Positions 44,901 to 53,100 of a stretch of 64,000 nucleotides of DNA are shown one piece after another (the first letter of the stretch is position 1; every line of letters begins with the position of its first letter). This DNA is from Phoronis australis (taxonomy: Eukaryota > Phoronida > Phoronidae): positions 1,403,373-1,467,372 of the forward strand of contig NMRA01000023.1 of assembly GCA_002633005.1 (NCBI GenBank), read 5' to 3'. The notes under the pieces are model-generated. The model ran no database searches. It saw nothing but the letters and a program-made list of their open reading frames with translations, and was not told where the DNA came from. The translations under genes and the position numbers were made by a program.

Positions 44901-47106
44901 GCTGACACTTTGAGTGACGGTCCAGTGCTAAATGTGAGGCCAAAAAAGCATATTGGTTCTGGTCTGTACCCCGACTCATTTTGAGACCTGGGTAGAGTTC
45001 AGTAGTTGTCTCGCGAGAGAGAAATTTAGCTCTACTGATCTCTACCCTGCCCTCACTGAATGGAAAGTGAATAAACGCCCACGCATAAATTTCAATCAAG
45101 GTGTGTTGTTTGTTTGAAAAACTGCACGAAGGCACGCGCTCATTCAATAAATCATTCGTCATTTTCCGTACGGCGTTATAATGTATATATATGTTACCTG
45201 TTATTGCTATAATATGTAGTCATGTACGTACATGTTAACGTCACACGGAAATGGACGAACTTCATATCGAATGACCATGGGTATGCAAGGTTTGAAGTGG
45301 CAGCATTTGCCAAGAGAAAGAAATCAAATTCCACGTTACCTCATTTTTACTCGTTTGTGGTGGATTTTATTTTTTTGAAAAGGTGAGCAACTAAAAATAC
45401 GCCACTGCCGACTAGAAGTTCAAAAAACATGTACTAGAACTAACTATGCTTTTTGACCTTTTATCGAGTATTGGACGGTGACAAAAATTCAACGAGTGCG
45501 TTTGTCCGCATAGGTGGTTTCCTACTGTAAAGACTGGGATTGTCCTAATTTTTTGTTTGGGAACTAATGTCAGCAGCTTCTTTCGACTCATTCAGTCCTC
45601 TATAGTGTAAGACAGTGTACGGAATACGACCTTGACCTCATTCGTAGTTTTGGAAGCATGAACAGTTGAAAATAGAGATGTCTATTGTTACGTTAAGTCT
45701 TTGAGTACATGTCAACAATGCTTCGATTCTACTGAAGATTCTTGAGCACACGTGCGTATTCAGTTTGCACTCTGGTAATGATTGGCGCAATCTGAATGAA
45801 AACAGCAATGTCTGAGCGCGGACACTTTTGATTGCTTACGGCATAGCGCCTTTTTAAAACCACAGAATGTGTTTGACGAATTTCTATAAATGTTTTTTAG
45901 GATTAGTAAAACTGAGACTTTGCCGTCTCTGCGAGACTGGTTAGATGTTGTCTTGAATATAAGTTTCCCATGTGTAAGTTGCGTAAAGTAACCGCCTAGT
46001 TTTATCATCTTATAACTCTACTAGTTGTTAGATTAACCCAATAGGTGAAACCTTTTCGTGTTCCCTGGGAAACTAATTTAAACTACCTAGTTGTTTATCG
46101 TTTTGCTTGCAAAATGTTGTTTTATGTTTTCAGAGGAAATCGTCTAACCAGTACCCAGTACGGGGTATGTTGATTTTTATGTTCACCGCGATGGTTTTGC
46201 GATTGGAGTTCCTCTGTTCACCAGTAATATTCCCCTGTTCACCTTTATGAAATATGTGATCTGTACGGCCTCACTCGTATTTGTGTTTTGGCATCTTACG
46301 TTTTCTTTGACGTTTACATGAGCATTCGATGAAGTGTTGTTTATAAAACAACTGCCAAGTTGCCTGACTTCCCGGGCTTATACGAAAGTGTAAAATAAGT
46401 AAAATTGGCATCGAATGATCACGTCTTTTACAGTACAACACAATCGATTTATTGCAGGTGAAAAGGAAATAATTTCCCGTATGTAAATTATCATTGTTTC
46501 ACATTAAACCCCTACCTCTTTAATTCCATTTTAGTTTAACCAACGACTTGATTTGCACGCGTTCATTCGCACTTCAACAATGATGCTTATGTCCCCTATA
46601 CATTATTTTCAGACAAATCGGAGGAAACTGAAGAAATGAGCGGTCGTTCTTTGATCAAGACACCTTTTTCAAACACAAACGGATATGCTCCAATGTTTCC
46701 CAAAGACAAAAACTCCGTGTCTAGCATGTTAATTCACAACAAAAATCCAGACGTGTGCACCTCGGATCAGAAAGATGAGGAATACGAACAGACTCCGATA
46801 GTAGTGTTGTCGACAACACAGAAAATACTTAAACATCTGGAGATGAAATTGGAATTACTCGATGATGATGAGAAACAGTTATCGGATGTTAAAGCAGACA
46901 ACAATAATGAGGATGTGGAAAGTCAATGGAGGATTAATTTTGCAGACGATAACATGGGTAGCACGTGCAAGAAACGAGAGTTGGATAGAGAACAGTCAGG
47001 CTGCTTGTACTCCCAATGCGACAGAAGTGAAACGGTCGCTAAGTGGGTTAAGAACTCCAGTAGCTGTCATACAAAGCCAATCTGTGATATTATTGCTACA
47101 ATTTGA
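17820..47106 (+). CDS. gabbr2: GABA-B receptor subunit 2-like (class C GPCR), 19 exons, 5' end missing
   Basis: Metabotropic GABA receptor subunit of the plasma membrane. In the known heterodimer, subunit 2 contacts the Gi/o protein and carries subunit 1 to the surface. Joining 19 exons by GT-AG sites and phase gives 2,916 nt, 971 residues plus TGA, with no internal stop. Visible order (numbered from the first exon found): Venus-flytrap ligand domain 1-~345 ([35 protein letters not shown]), seven membrane helices ~365-629 ([65 protein letters not shown]), short coiled coil ~670-695, tail to 971. The [15 protein letters not shown] segment is closer to subunit 2 than subunit 1 as I know the families. 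The start of the ligand domain and the signal peptide are absent. The 342-residue tail after helix 7 is not recognisable beyond the coiled coil. Subunit 1 or a lineage-specific paralogue is the alternative. Confidence 0.9.
18364..18546 (+). CDS. gabbr2: GABA-B receptor exon 2, ligand domain
   Basis: 61 codons, phase 0 to 0, acceptor TTCCAG and donor AAC|GTAAGT. It contains [20 protein letters not shown] and [12 protein letters not shown], the most diagnostic extracellular block of GABA-B receptors. NWT is a potential N-glycosylation site. Confidence 0.95.
19688..19786 (+). CDS. gabbr2: GABA-B receptor exon 3, ligand domain
   Basis: 33 codons ([13 protein letters not shown] through TTQSFANDP), phase 0 to 0, donor AAG|GTTTGT. 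The chosen acceptor follows ATTAAAG, because RYAN-GHSKLL then aligns with the family almost without a gap. A stronger-looking acceptor (CTGCTGCAG, exon from 19583) is also in phase 0 and open; it would add 35 residues inside the ligand domain. Confidence 0.85.
20126..20191 (+). CDS. gabbr2: GABA-B receptor exon 4, ligand domain
   Basis: 22 codons, phase 0 to 0, acceptor TTTAG and donor GCG|GTAAGT. It encodes [20 protein letters not shown] followed by CA, matching the RIILGNFxxxxARKxFC signature of the family. Confidence 0.95.
21131..21322 (+). CDS. gabbr2: GABA-B receptor exon 5, ligand domain
   Basis: 64 codons, phase 0 to 0, acceptor CTTAAG and donor ATT|GTATGT. It begins [20 protein letters not shown], followed by [14 protein letters not shown] and [18 protein letters not shown]. 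It has the YGxxYxW...WW pattern of GABA-B lobe 2. Confidence 0.93.
22970..23185 (+). CDS. gabbr2: GABA-B receptor exon 6, ligand domain
   Basis: 72 codons, phase 0 to 0, acceptor TTTGCAG and donor ACG|GTTTGT. It contains [19 protein letters not shown] and [10 protein letters not shown], corresponding to the SKFHGYAYDGIW and FEGVTG blocks. Several NxS/T sequons are present (NFS, NGT, NSS, NET, NKT). Confidence 0.95.
24745..24924 (+). repeat. Minisatellite, ~30-bp unit, left block
   Basis: About six diverged units of the type CTATTACACTGTCACTCGTC plus ATATTCAAT, in receptor intron 6. Confidence 0.75.
24925..25084. repeat. 160-bp near-perfect palindrome
   Basis: Left arm 24925-24999 and right arm 25011-25084. 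The outer 21 nt (ATAGGTTATACAACGTACGT plus G) and the inner ~30 nt (GATTCGTGATATGCAAAAGT) are perfect complements, with a few mismatches between them and a loop of about 11 nt (TCGGGCGACTC). It directly follows the left minisatellite. Confidence 0.85.
25956..25979. repeat. Perfect short hairpin
   Basis: CGTATTCAACG, loop TG, CGTTGAATACG: an 11-bp stem between the palindrome and the right minisatellite. Confidence 0.8.
26148..26405 (+). repeat. Minisatellite, ~30-bp unit, right block
   Basis: About eight units of CTATTACACCGCTACTCGTC plus ATATTCAAT in the same orientation as the block at 24745-24924. It ends about 125 bp before receptor exon 7. Confidence 0.78.
26530..26590 (+). CDS. gabbr2: GABA-B receptor exon 7, end of ligand domain
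   Basis: 61 nt, phase 0 to 1, acceptor GTTTCAG and donor CAGA|GTGAGT. It encodes [20 protein letters not shown], the strand pair after FQGVT that is typically G-x-V-x-F-x-x-G-x-R-x-G in GABA-B subunits. The gap to exon 6 is 3.3 kb and holds the minisatellite/palindrome structure. Confidence 0.88.
27132..27215 (+). CDS. gabbr2: GABA-B receptor exon 8, end of ligand domain
   Basis: 84 nt, phase 1 to 1, acceptor TTTCACAG and donor ATGG|GTAATA. It encodes [20 protein letters not shown] and continues to PVAWM. The VKIGEY core is typical of the last strands before the linker to helix 1. Confidence 0.9.
28661..28811 (+). CDS. gabbr2: GABA-B receptor exon 9, linker and helix 1
   Basis: 151 nt, phase 1 to 2, acceptor TTTGCAG and donor GT|GTAAGT. 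It encodes the [20 protein letters not shown] linker and a hydrophobic helix with [18 protein letters not shown] at its cytoplasmic end, matching the FLAFNIKYRN-type end of helix 1. The cysteine-rich domain of other class C receptors is absent, as expected for GABA-B subunits. Confidence 0.95.
28922..29054 (+). CDS. gabbr2: GABA-B receptor exon 10, helix 2
   Basis: 133 nt, phase 2 to 0, acceptor TTTTGCAG and donor GCG|GTAAGC. It encodes [20 protein letters not shown], the near-invariant loop and helix 2 of GABA-B subunits, and ends in FPKMCA. That Cys is the expected partner of the conserved extracellular disulphide. The intron before it is only 110 bp. Confidence 0.97.
30146..30253 (+). CDS. 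gabbr2: GABA-B receptor exon 11, helix 3
   Basis: 36 codons, phase 0 to 0, acceptor TATTGCAG and donor AAG|GTGAGA. It encodes [20 protein letters not shown] then [16 protein letters not shown]. FGAMFxKTWRVxxIF is the class C GABA-B helix 3 signature. Confidence 0.97.
31095..31310 (+). repeat. Interspersed repeat, copy related to 10395-10640
   Basis: Diverged partner in receptor intron 11, just left of the Penelope-like pair. Confidence 0.5.
31520..32795 (-). mobile_element. Penelope-like retroelement, 3' half, minus strand
   Basis: Translation of the minus strand gives [19 protein letters not shown] near 32680-32735, the reverse transcriptase catalytic block (normally YxDD; here CIDD), then [14 protein letters not shown]. 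Further on, with stops and frame changes, come [20 protein letters not shown] and [13 protein letters not shown], where the Cys-rich linker before a GIY-YIG endonuclease would lie. RT plus GIY-YIG in this order is the Penelope-like architecture. It is 5'-truncated and inactive. It lies in intron 11 of the receptor gene, antisense to it. Confidence 0.75.
32796..33558 (+). mobile_element. Penelope-like retroelement, 3' fragment, plus strand
   Basis: Inverted partner of the preceding copy. The plus strand reads [38 protein letters not shown] and [18 protein letters not shown], the Cys-rich linker (CNKxRCKxC) and the start of the GIY-YIG domain (IIYLI...C...QYLG). A stop follows, with decayed sequence to about 33558. 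The 5' end begins within the region after the RT motif, so it is more truncated than its partner. Confidence 0.75.
34192..34317 (+). CDS. gabbr2: GABA-B receptor exon 12, helix 4
   Basis: 42 codons, phase 0 to 0, acceptor CCTCTAG and donor GTG|GTACGT. It encodes [20 protein letters not shown] then [15 protein letters not shown]. The 3.9-kb intron before it carries the inverted Penelope-like copies. Confidence 0.96.
34746..34850 (+). CDS. gabbr2: GABA-B receptor exon 13, extracellular loop 2 and helix 5
   Basis: 35 codons, phase 0 to 0, acceptor TTCTTAG and donor TTG|GTGAGT. It encodes [20 protein letters not shown] and IYSYKGVLL. The Cys in LEFC is the conserved loop 2 cysteine; NHT is a potential glycosylation site. 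Confidence 0.96.
35137..35361 (+). CDS. gabbr2: GABA-B receptor exon 14, helices 5-7
   Basis: 75 codons, phase 0 to 0, acceptor TTTCCAG and donor AAG|GTAAGT. It contains [33 protein letters not shown] and [14 protein letters not shown]. This block is almost the vertebrate subunit 2 consensus and is the best single support for that assignment. Confidence 0.98.
35362..35754 (+). other. Receptor intron 14 with a long pyrimidine tract
   Basis: 35490-35600 is almost entirely C and T (CCCCTCCCCCCTGCTTCTCC and similar), far upstream of the actual acceptor at 35754. Confidence 0.7.
35755..35913 (+). CDS. gabbr2: GABA-B receptor exon 15, proximal tail and start of coiled coil
   Basis: 53 codons, phase 0 to 0, acceptor ATTCCAG and donor GAA|GTAAGT. 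It begins [20 protein letters not shown], which corresponds to the LxxxRxxPxG...KRVRA stretch after helix 7 in invertebrate subunits, then a Lys-rich segment and the start of a heptad region ending ILAE. Confidence 0.92.
36262..36403 (+). CDS. gabbr2: GABA-B receptor exon 16, coiled coil
   Basis: 142 nt, phase 0 to 1, acceptor ATTTGCAG and donor [22 protein letters not shown] continues the heptads of exon 15. In the known receptor this coiled coil pairs with subunit 1. A Ser-rich stretch ([13 protein letters not shown]) follows. The coiled coil looks short compared with vertebrate subunit 2. Confidence 0.85.
36708..37165. repeat. 458-bp inverted repeat in receptor intron 16
   Basis: The left arm (36708-36822, CCCGTTCCAAACGCCGTAAC through CACTCTTCAAC) is closely matched by the reverse complement of 37051-37165 (GTTGAAGAGTGTTACGGTGT through CGTTTAGAACGGG). 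The arms are about 115 nt with a 228-nt spacer. Confidence 0.7.
37446..37590 (+). CDS. gabbr2: GABA-B receptor exon 17, Cys-rich tail segment
   Basis: 145 nt, phase 1 to 2, acceptor TTTGCAG and donor TATG|GTGAGC. It encodes [17 protein letters not shown] followed by a Ser/Thr/Met-rich stretch to MCEL. It is supported by phase, splice sites and the downstream open frame, not by homology that I can recognise. Confidence 0.75.
39365..40152 (+). mobile_element. GIY-YIG retroelement fragment (Penelope-like), frameshifted
   Basis: The reading frame begins [18 protein letters not shown]; a one-base frame change near 39471 leads into [17 protein letters not shown] and then [20 protein letters not shown] with TRTKEHL, a GIY-YIG-type nuclease core, ending at TGA 40152. 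The order resembles the C-terminal part of Penelope-like polyproteins, but from a family different from the 31.5-33.6 kb copies. It lies in intron 17 of the receptor gene, same strand. Confidence 0.65.
40683..40750 (-). mobile_element. tRNA-derived SINE-like fragment
   Basis: The minus strand has an A-box TGGCTTAGCGGTAAAGCG with a 4-bp D-stem (GCTT/AAGC) and a B-box-like GGGTTTGAATT. The anticodon and T-arms are imperfect. It lies in receptor intron 17. Confidence 0.45.
41123..42122. mobile_element. Foldback element copy 1 with AAACCTGGTTTA subterminal repeats
   Basis: Exactly 1,000 bp between CAGCCGAT and ATCGGCTG. The outer arms (CATCAAGGTGGTT and AACCACCTTTATGAAATCGG) and many copies of TAAACC(T/A)GGTTTA fill the first ~280 and last ~180 bp. 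The trinucleotide ATA flanks both ends and may be the target duplication. There is no coding capacity. It lies in intron 17 of the receptor gene. Confidence 0.72.
41513..41662. mobile_element. Nested short inverted-repeat element in foldback copy 1
   Basis: Degenerate ends AGGGGTGGATTCAGG and ATCCGCCT with G-rich/C-rich halves (GGGGACCAAGTC..., GGACCCCTTGACCCC). Same element as at 54896-55047, in opposite orientation. Confidence 0.5.
43468..43556 (+). CDS. gabbr2: GABA-B receptor exon 18, tail
   Basis: 89 nt, phase 2 to 1, acceptor ATTTCAG and donor GACG|GTGAGT. It encodes [19 protein letters not shown] then [11 protein letters not shown]. No homology is recognised. It restores the phase between exons 17 and 19 exactly and has a strong pyrimidine-tract acceptor. 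It lies 5.9 kb downstream of exon 17, across a repeat-filled intron. Confidence 0.72.
43557..46612 (+). other. Receptor intron 18
   Basis: 3,056 bp. No mobile element or gene recognised; the longest open frame is on the minus strand at 44743-45162 and has no recognisable product. Confidence 0.6.
46613..47106 (+). CDS. gabbr2: GABA-B receptor exon 19, terminal coding exon
   Basis: 494 nt, entered in phase 1 after TTTTCAG, ending at TGA 47104-47106. It encodes 164 residues of acidic, Ser/Asp-rich cytoplasmic tail. A probable amphipathic helix ([20 protein letters not shown]) raises the possibility of a second short coiled coil. No homology to the vertebrate tail is seen. The open frame of more than 490 nt in an AT-rich background supports it as coding. 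Confidence 0.85.
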
Positions 47107-47369
47107 TTGACATACGTCTAACGGATAATCAATGTCTTCCTGAAAGGAAGTGTTTTACAGTTGAGCATGTCTTTTTATACAAATTCCCTATGTGTTACTT
47201 GCCTTTGATGACAAAGACTTTCTCGAGTTGGGTTTTTTAGTTACCGAAAACTACACTTTGGTAAAACTTTAGGACACCATCGGAGTAATCAACAAATGTC
47301 AAATATTTCAAAACATTAGTGTCAACAAGAAGTTTTAGCGAAGATATCTTTTACTTAAATGTTTACAAA

Positions 47370-47375
47370 AATAAA
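47370..47375 (+). promoter_or_regulatory. Candidate polyadenylation signal of the GABA-B receptor gene
   Basis: First AATAAA after the TGA, 264 nt downstream on the coding strand. The position is plausible but the cleavage site cannot be read from sequence. Confidence 0.4.
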
Positions 47376-47563
47376 TATCTTGATAGAAAAAGGCGTCGTA
47401 AACTCAAAAGTGGTATTGGCTGTTTATGAATCGTCTAGTTCTGCTCACAGGCCAACAGGAGGCCTGCAACTTTGTAAAAGAACCGTTTGCGCTTGTTCAA
47501 AATTTGTGGTCTTCCTTGCCGGGTCACGCACCAGCACCTGTAATGGGACAAAGTGTAGCTGTG

Positions 47564-47783
47564 GTTCACAACGACCAACAGTTGTACTAGTAACTCAGGC
47601 TAGTGAACCTCTGGTTTACAATGACCTAGAGTTGCACTAGTAAACCCCTCGTTTGCAATGACCTAGAGTTGCACTAGTAAACCCCTCGTTTGCAATGACC
47701 TAGAGTTGCACTAGTAAACCCCTCGTTTACAATGACCTAGAGTTGCACTAGTAAACCCCTCGTTTACAATGACCTAGAGTTGT
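47564..47783 (+). repeat. 37-bp tandem repeat after the receptor gene
   Basis: Units begin at 47601, 47638, 47675, 47712 and 47749 (TAGTAAACCCCTCGTTTACA followed by ATGACCTAGAGTTGCAC), with a degenerate unit before them. It lies about 0.5 kb past the stop codon, possibly in the 3' UTR if a distal polyadenylation site is used. Confidence 0.85.
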
Positions 47784-49641
47784 CATGGGTGCGACATCTC
47801 AGCGTTATATGAAGACCCATAACAAGTTTGATACCAACCTTTGCAAAAAACATTGCTTCGGTGAAAATGACCCGTCCACGTTACAACTTGGCGAGAAACG
47901 CTTGGTGTGTAGCATGGCTTGCGCCCAGCAGTTTGTCAACATCTTTGGCTCTTTCCACGGGATGGAATCTGCGATCAGACCAACTCACACTTTGATCACG
48001 TGCACGTAAGACAACAGTTCCGAGTTGATATCGTCATTAAGGGGCTTTAAGTTTCAACTTTTTTAAATGTAGCCTAAAGTGCTTAGGTATTGATGCAAGT
48101 AACGCGAGAGCTTTGACGTTTTTAAGCATAGATTTCCAGAAGTCTGTGTCTCAAATATACCCGTCTATTATGTCTAGGCTTGACAATATACACAATAGGA
48201 GAGATCAGCATGAAGTCACCGTTGACTTGGAACGTGACCTGGATAACGCCGGTGAACAGGAAATTTTCAGCCATCTTGTTTTCATTGCTGGCGTTCCTTG
48301 TTTCTAGTACAAAAATCAACATTACAGGCAGTGTTTATGTGGGCCACGTAACACTACAACTAACATTAATTAATGGGAGTCTTCCATTTTGATAACTTAT
48401 TTTTTCGTTTAAGTACCTCTTCAGTATATTCTTGTTTTGGACAGCCAGTGGCTCCACTTTTCATATACGACATCTGACTGGATAACAACTGAAATTGGAA
48501 TTCTTCACCGAAATCCCAGGAGTGCTAATACAGATTCTCTATCAGATGGTGCTTTTTTATTCAAATCCCAGCAAAAGGGTTCATTTTGACCATCAGAGGC
48601 TTCATACGTTACTGAAGTTGGTGCTTTAAAAGGAATACAGAACCAAGTTTTTCAATGTCCAATTTCAGTCAGCAATTTTCTGGGTTTAAAATCTGCTACA
48701 AAAGAATTATGCCAAGAAAATCTGCACCCTTCTAAGAGGTGACGTTTTCATAATAACTCTCAACATACGGGTTCATTTTACTAGTGCTATCTTTTTCAAG
48801 CGGTGAGTTTCATCTTGCCTGCTTTTTCAAATGGCGAGAATAATAATGTCCTGGCGCAGTACTTCGTCGGAAATCTCGTGCGCACAATGCTGATGTCTTG
48901 TGACAGAATGTCGTGGTGCGCTAAGGAGAAACTGTGCAAATCCAAAAAAAATCGACCACGTGCATCATAGCCTCAAGTATTGTAGCCAAAATCTAAGCAG
49001 CTACATTTTCATGTTTTTTGTAGTCATACTCGTTAGAAAGGTAAAAATCATTGGAACAGCGACAATCTTGTCTTCGTCATCCACCCACCCTCACCTCCCT
49101 CCCAGTCACTATTATCCTTAATCATCACCAACGTTAATGATTTCGGCTCCAGTCACCACCCTATTACTGTCTCTCACCTCCGTGGCCCAAAACTCTCGAT
49201 CCCTGATGGTCATAACTTTCGACCCATCTGTTTCAAAAAGGTTTTGTCCAACGTGGTGGCCCGCACTGTTGTGGCCGGTTGCATGAGACAGCACCAAATA
49301 GGGACTCAACTAAGTTCTCTAAATCTTACGGGTATTTGCTTCGTTCTTTACTCACAGATGCAATATTTTTCGATTATGTTATCTTTATTATGACTTCCTT
49401 TTTAGCTAGTGATATTTTCTAGTAATATAACTAAAAACTGGGCCCTTAATTCAATCAAAACAATTAGTCCTTAAATTAGGGGAGTTACATGAAAAGATCC
49501 CTACTTATTTTCAACAATATCGAAAATTCAACACACAGTTCACTCTCGATTTGTACCAAAACCAAAAAATCGGTTTAGTAATGGTACTCAAACAGCATGT
49601 GAAAGGACAACCAGTGTTTTCACAAACTCACAAACCCACAG
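47784..49641. other. Region between the two convergent genes
   Basis: About 1.9 kb with no recognised gene; a C-rich stretch at 49080-49120. Probably holds the 3' ends of both transcripts. Confidence 0.6.
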
Positions 49642-49647
49642 TTTATT
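49642..49647 (-). promoter_or_regulatory. Candidate polyadenylation signal of the acidic secreted protein gene
   Basis: AATAAA on the minus strand (TTTATT on the plus strand) 257 nt after the stop at 49904. No functional evidence beyond the hexamer. Confidence 0.3.
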
Positions 49648-49903
49648 TAGGGAACTTAGCTGAGTCCTTAGTTGGGACTGTTTCATACAACCCGCCACTG
49701 GGACCCCCATCCCTCTTTTCCTCTCGCCATGATTATGGTTAATCCGCCACTGCCCAAATAGTGGCCTCACAACACCGATAGAAGATTATCGGATACTGCA
49801 TTTTACCAATTTATAAAGAATAAAAGGATATGAATATTGTACTTTGTTGTCATAAAACGACCACCCCGTTTTCACGCTGAATTTTCTAAATCCATTATTT
49901 TGC

Positions 49904-50173
49904 CTATGATTTAACACAATTAGGTGGGATTGTATTCGCCAAAGAGAACGACCTGTTACTACACGCGTCTACAAACGGAAGTGTTTTTGTACACTCTTTA
50001 CCTTTTGGATTAGGGTCAAATTTGTCCAGGAACATATCTATATTGGCTGGCGCCGGAAACAGTTTCTCCTTTGTCACTTGTTTCTTCAGCGTGTTTGGCT
50101 CCTCCATCGGCTTCAAGGGCATGTCGATTTCGTCGTCAAGATCACTCTCGATACCAGCCGCTTCGCTGTCTTT
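49904..50173 (-). CDS. Acidic secreted protein exon E, terminal
   Basis: 89 codons and TAG, phase 0, acceptor GTCAACAG. It begins KDSEAAGIESDLDDEIDMPL, has a KLFPAPANIDMFLDKFDPNP segment and ends NTIPPNCVKS. Three Cys occur only here. Confidence 0.72.
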   Translation of the reverse strand, partial: KDSEAAGIESDLDDEIDMPLKPMEEPNTLKKQVTKEKLFPAPANIDMFLDKFDPNPKGKECTKTLPFVDACSNRSFSLANTIPPNCVKS

Positions 50174-53100
50174 CTGTTGACGACAAGGAACTCAATCGTT
50201 TGTGAACTTAGAACAGCAAGAGCGTAGGGAAATGTTGAGTTTATTAATTAACCCCGATAATTAAAATTATACGGATGAAACAAGATTTAAATGTTTTGCA
50301 GTTTTAGTGTTTGGGGGAGCTCAGATCCAATTTCAAGTGTCAAATTCGGAACACGGCGCATTCGTAACGGAACTATGGCTAAGTATTGGCTCTCCCGCGA
50401 TATCCCAGGCGACCGGCAGTGGCGCTGCGCACTACGACTCCGTTTCCGTCGTCTGCTCCACTGTGCAATGAAGAAAATTTACTTCATTTCTTAAAGAAAA
50501 TGGAACCTGAGTGACGATGAATAAACAGAAGCTGCTGGTAAGATGTGAATTTTAATCGAAGCCAGAGTGAATCACTCAGAAACTCGTAATTCTCTCTTTG
50601 CCAAACCCGGGTGCGCGCGTGTAAATGTCATGAACAGTGTCATGTTGACAGGTTAGAACATTTCCAGTAACTAGACGAACTATCCCTCTACTGGTAGATG
50701 CAGTCACTTTTATGAATACTTACGTGAACCTGAACAGCCACAACCGCCGGGACGTCAGCATTTGGGTCATTGGTGTCAATAGAATCTATCACGATTCTTT
50801 TCTGAGCTAGAAAGATAACCATCGCGTGACAGGATTATCAGCCACTTTGAAACATTGAGACAAATTTTGCGTTCTCAAGAGCGTCATTTTTAAAAATCAT
50901 TTTAGCTCTTGTCTTGGGTGAAACATTAGTTGTGTTTTCTAAACACGCCGAAAAGCGTCCTTAGTTACACTTGACCAAGTGGACTTCACGGATTGCTTCA
51001 TTCGCAAATTTCACCACCGCAAGCTTGACATTTGAGTTTGCAATTTCGGCTTGACCAAATTAGCTATGCGTATTTCTTTTAATTTTTTCAGGCGGCACAA
51101 CGTTAAATCATCCCGCAATAACGAGCATGCCACGTAGAGGTGTACTTCAGCTAATTACCAACTCCCAAACGAAACACGGTAACACAACAAAAACTTTTAC
51201 AGTCGTCTAAGTACACAGTGATCGAATTATGTGTTAAAGCAAAATGACTATTTGACACCCAAATCCAACTCGTTTTATCTTTGTTCTAAAATGTATAGGA
51301 TGTTGCAAAACATAACAAAAGTACTTTGAAATGTGAATAACAGAAAATGTTTCGCTGGAAATTCATAGTATGCTGCGTGTTCCATGAATTCCATTTTTGT
51401 AATGCACAGAAAATACGAAAAATGTTAGTTTGCTCTCATTACCGACAAACGGCGAATGTATTTTCAGACTGAGCTCAGCCGATTGTATAGCAGCTTTCGC
51501 ACGCTCAACAGAATCGACACAGACTTCGAATTACTGCATTCTCAAATCTAACACAATTTCCACTGCATAAAGCATAGAAAGTGTTTTCTCAATTGCTCTC
51601 GGCCTTAGCACACCATCTTCGTTGAAAAATACTTGATATCTCCTCTGGAGCTGCACAACTGGTTGCGTTCGAGTTCAAAACTCGATTTTTGTTCTATGCA
51701 TTAAGAGTCGACAGTAAAAGTTTTTCTAACTTGTAAGATTCTAAAGAACAAGTTTTGGTATTCATGCAATAAGAAAATCACCGTGATAACTTCTATGTAA
51801 AGTATGTCCTGGTTAGAATACTTTGGAATATATTTGTTAACAGCTTTGACACACCGTGTATTATTCAACTGGGCCTAGTTGCATAAAAGTTATGCGCCGT
51901 ATAGCAACAATGACGTCGCGTTATCACGCGCCACGTTGTTATTGTTGAACAACGGACCTGACGTCATGCAGCAATCACACTTATCCAGCGGATAATTTTG
52001 AAGCTTTATGCAACCCAGCCCTGATAAGGAATCTTTTGCAAGATATGAGGGAAGGTGGGTTTTGTTCACTTCCAATGACGTCACGGAATCTGGTACTTCG
52101 TAGCGAGTGGAGCAGTCAGTAACGCTAGTGTTTCTATTGAAAAGCAGGATGTCGCAAGATTCTGCGAGATGTCGCCAATAATGACAGCAGGTGTTTTTAA
52201 TAGATTTCTCCTGCCGCGAGACAGTTTTGTTGAGCTTTGTAAGACACCACGCTTGTTGTTCACGAACTGGGCTACAGACCTTACGAAAGATTATATATGT
52301 AACACGGAGGCGGGTTTGTCCTACTTTTCTGTTAAGTTTGAAAACCCACAGGTGGTTTGTTCAAGATCCAACGAGTGAGGATATGGCACTCTGGTACAAG
52401 CGGTAGACACATAATTTAAATCAATCTGCCGATCTGGAAGCATGTGAGTAAACGACAATTCTGATTGGTGGGCTTAGTCGATTTCAGCATAGCAGAACCT
52501 TCATGATTGGATAAGTGTATTGTCATCCCTGAATCAGTTTTACTGTTCTCCAATATCCAAAAGAAAATAATTTCTCTTAGACACCTCAATAGCTTCCTCA
52601 CAAAGAGCGATCTGGTTTCCGTAATCCTTTTGAGAGTCAAATAACTAAGGGTGGCAGCAATTCCGTGTATGCGCCTCTAAATTCCAGCTACGACTTCCTA
52701 AACTCCAATCCTTAAACGGCAGAAACCAAAACGGCAGTAGGCCTACACATTCCCAGACCCGCAAACCTAAACTCCACACATTCTCCGAAAATGCTCCATG
52801 CATGATCACCAAACACCACTCACGGGGACCAGGGCCCGGTCTCCAATCTCCGTACTCAGACTCGAATCATGCTCAAACTCACACTTCATACTCAACTCGA
52901 GTACAGACTCAGCTTTGGTGTATTCAATGTCATACTCGAAAAATCTGTACTCGAAATTTCGAGCACGTACTCAGTTTTCGAGTGTACTCGAACTGAAGTG
53001 TATCTCATCCATATTTCGAGTACGATTTTGAGTAAAAATTCGGAGTCTATGCTCTAATTTCAAGTTTGGTATGGCAGTGTGCTTGAAATCGTACTCGAAA

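Noticed and set aside
44743-45162. 139-codon minus-strand open frame in receptor intron 18
   Set aside because: No recognisable domain or signal peptide. Parts resemble repeat-like motifs seen elsewhere in the window.
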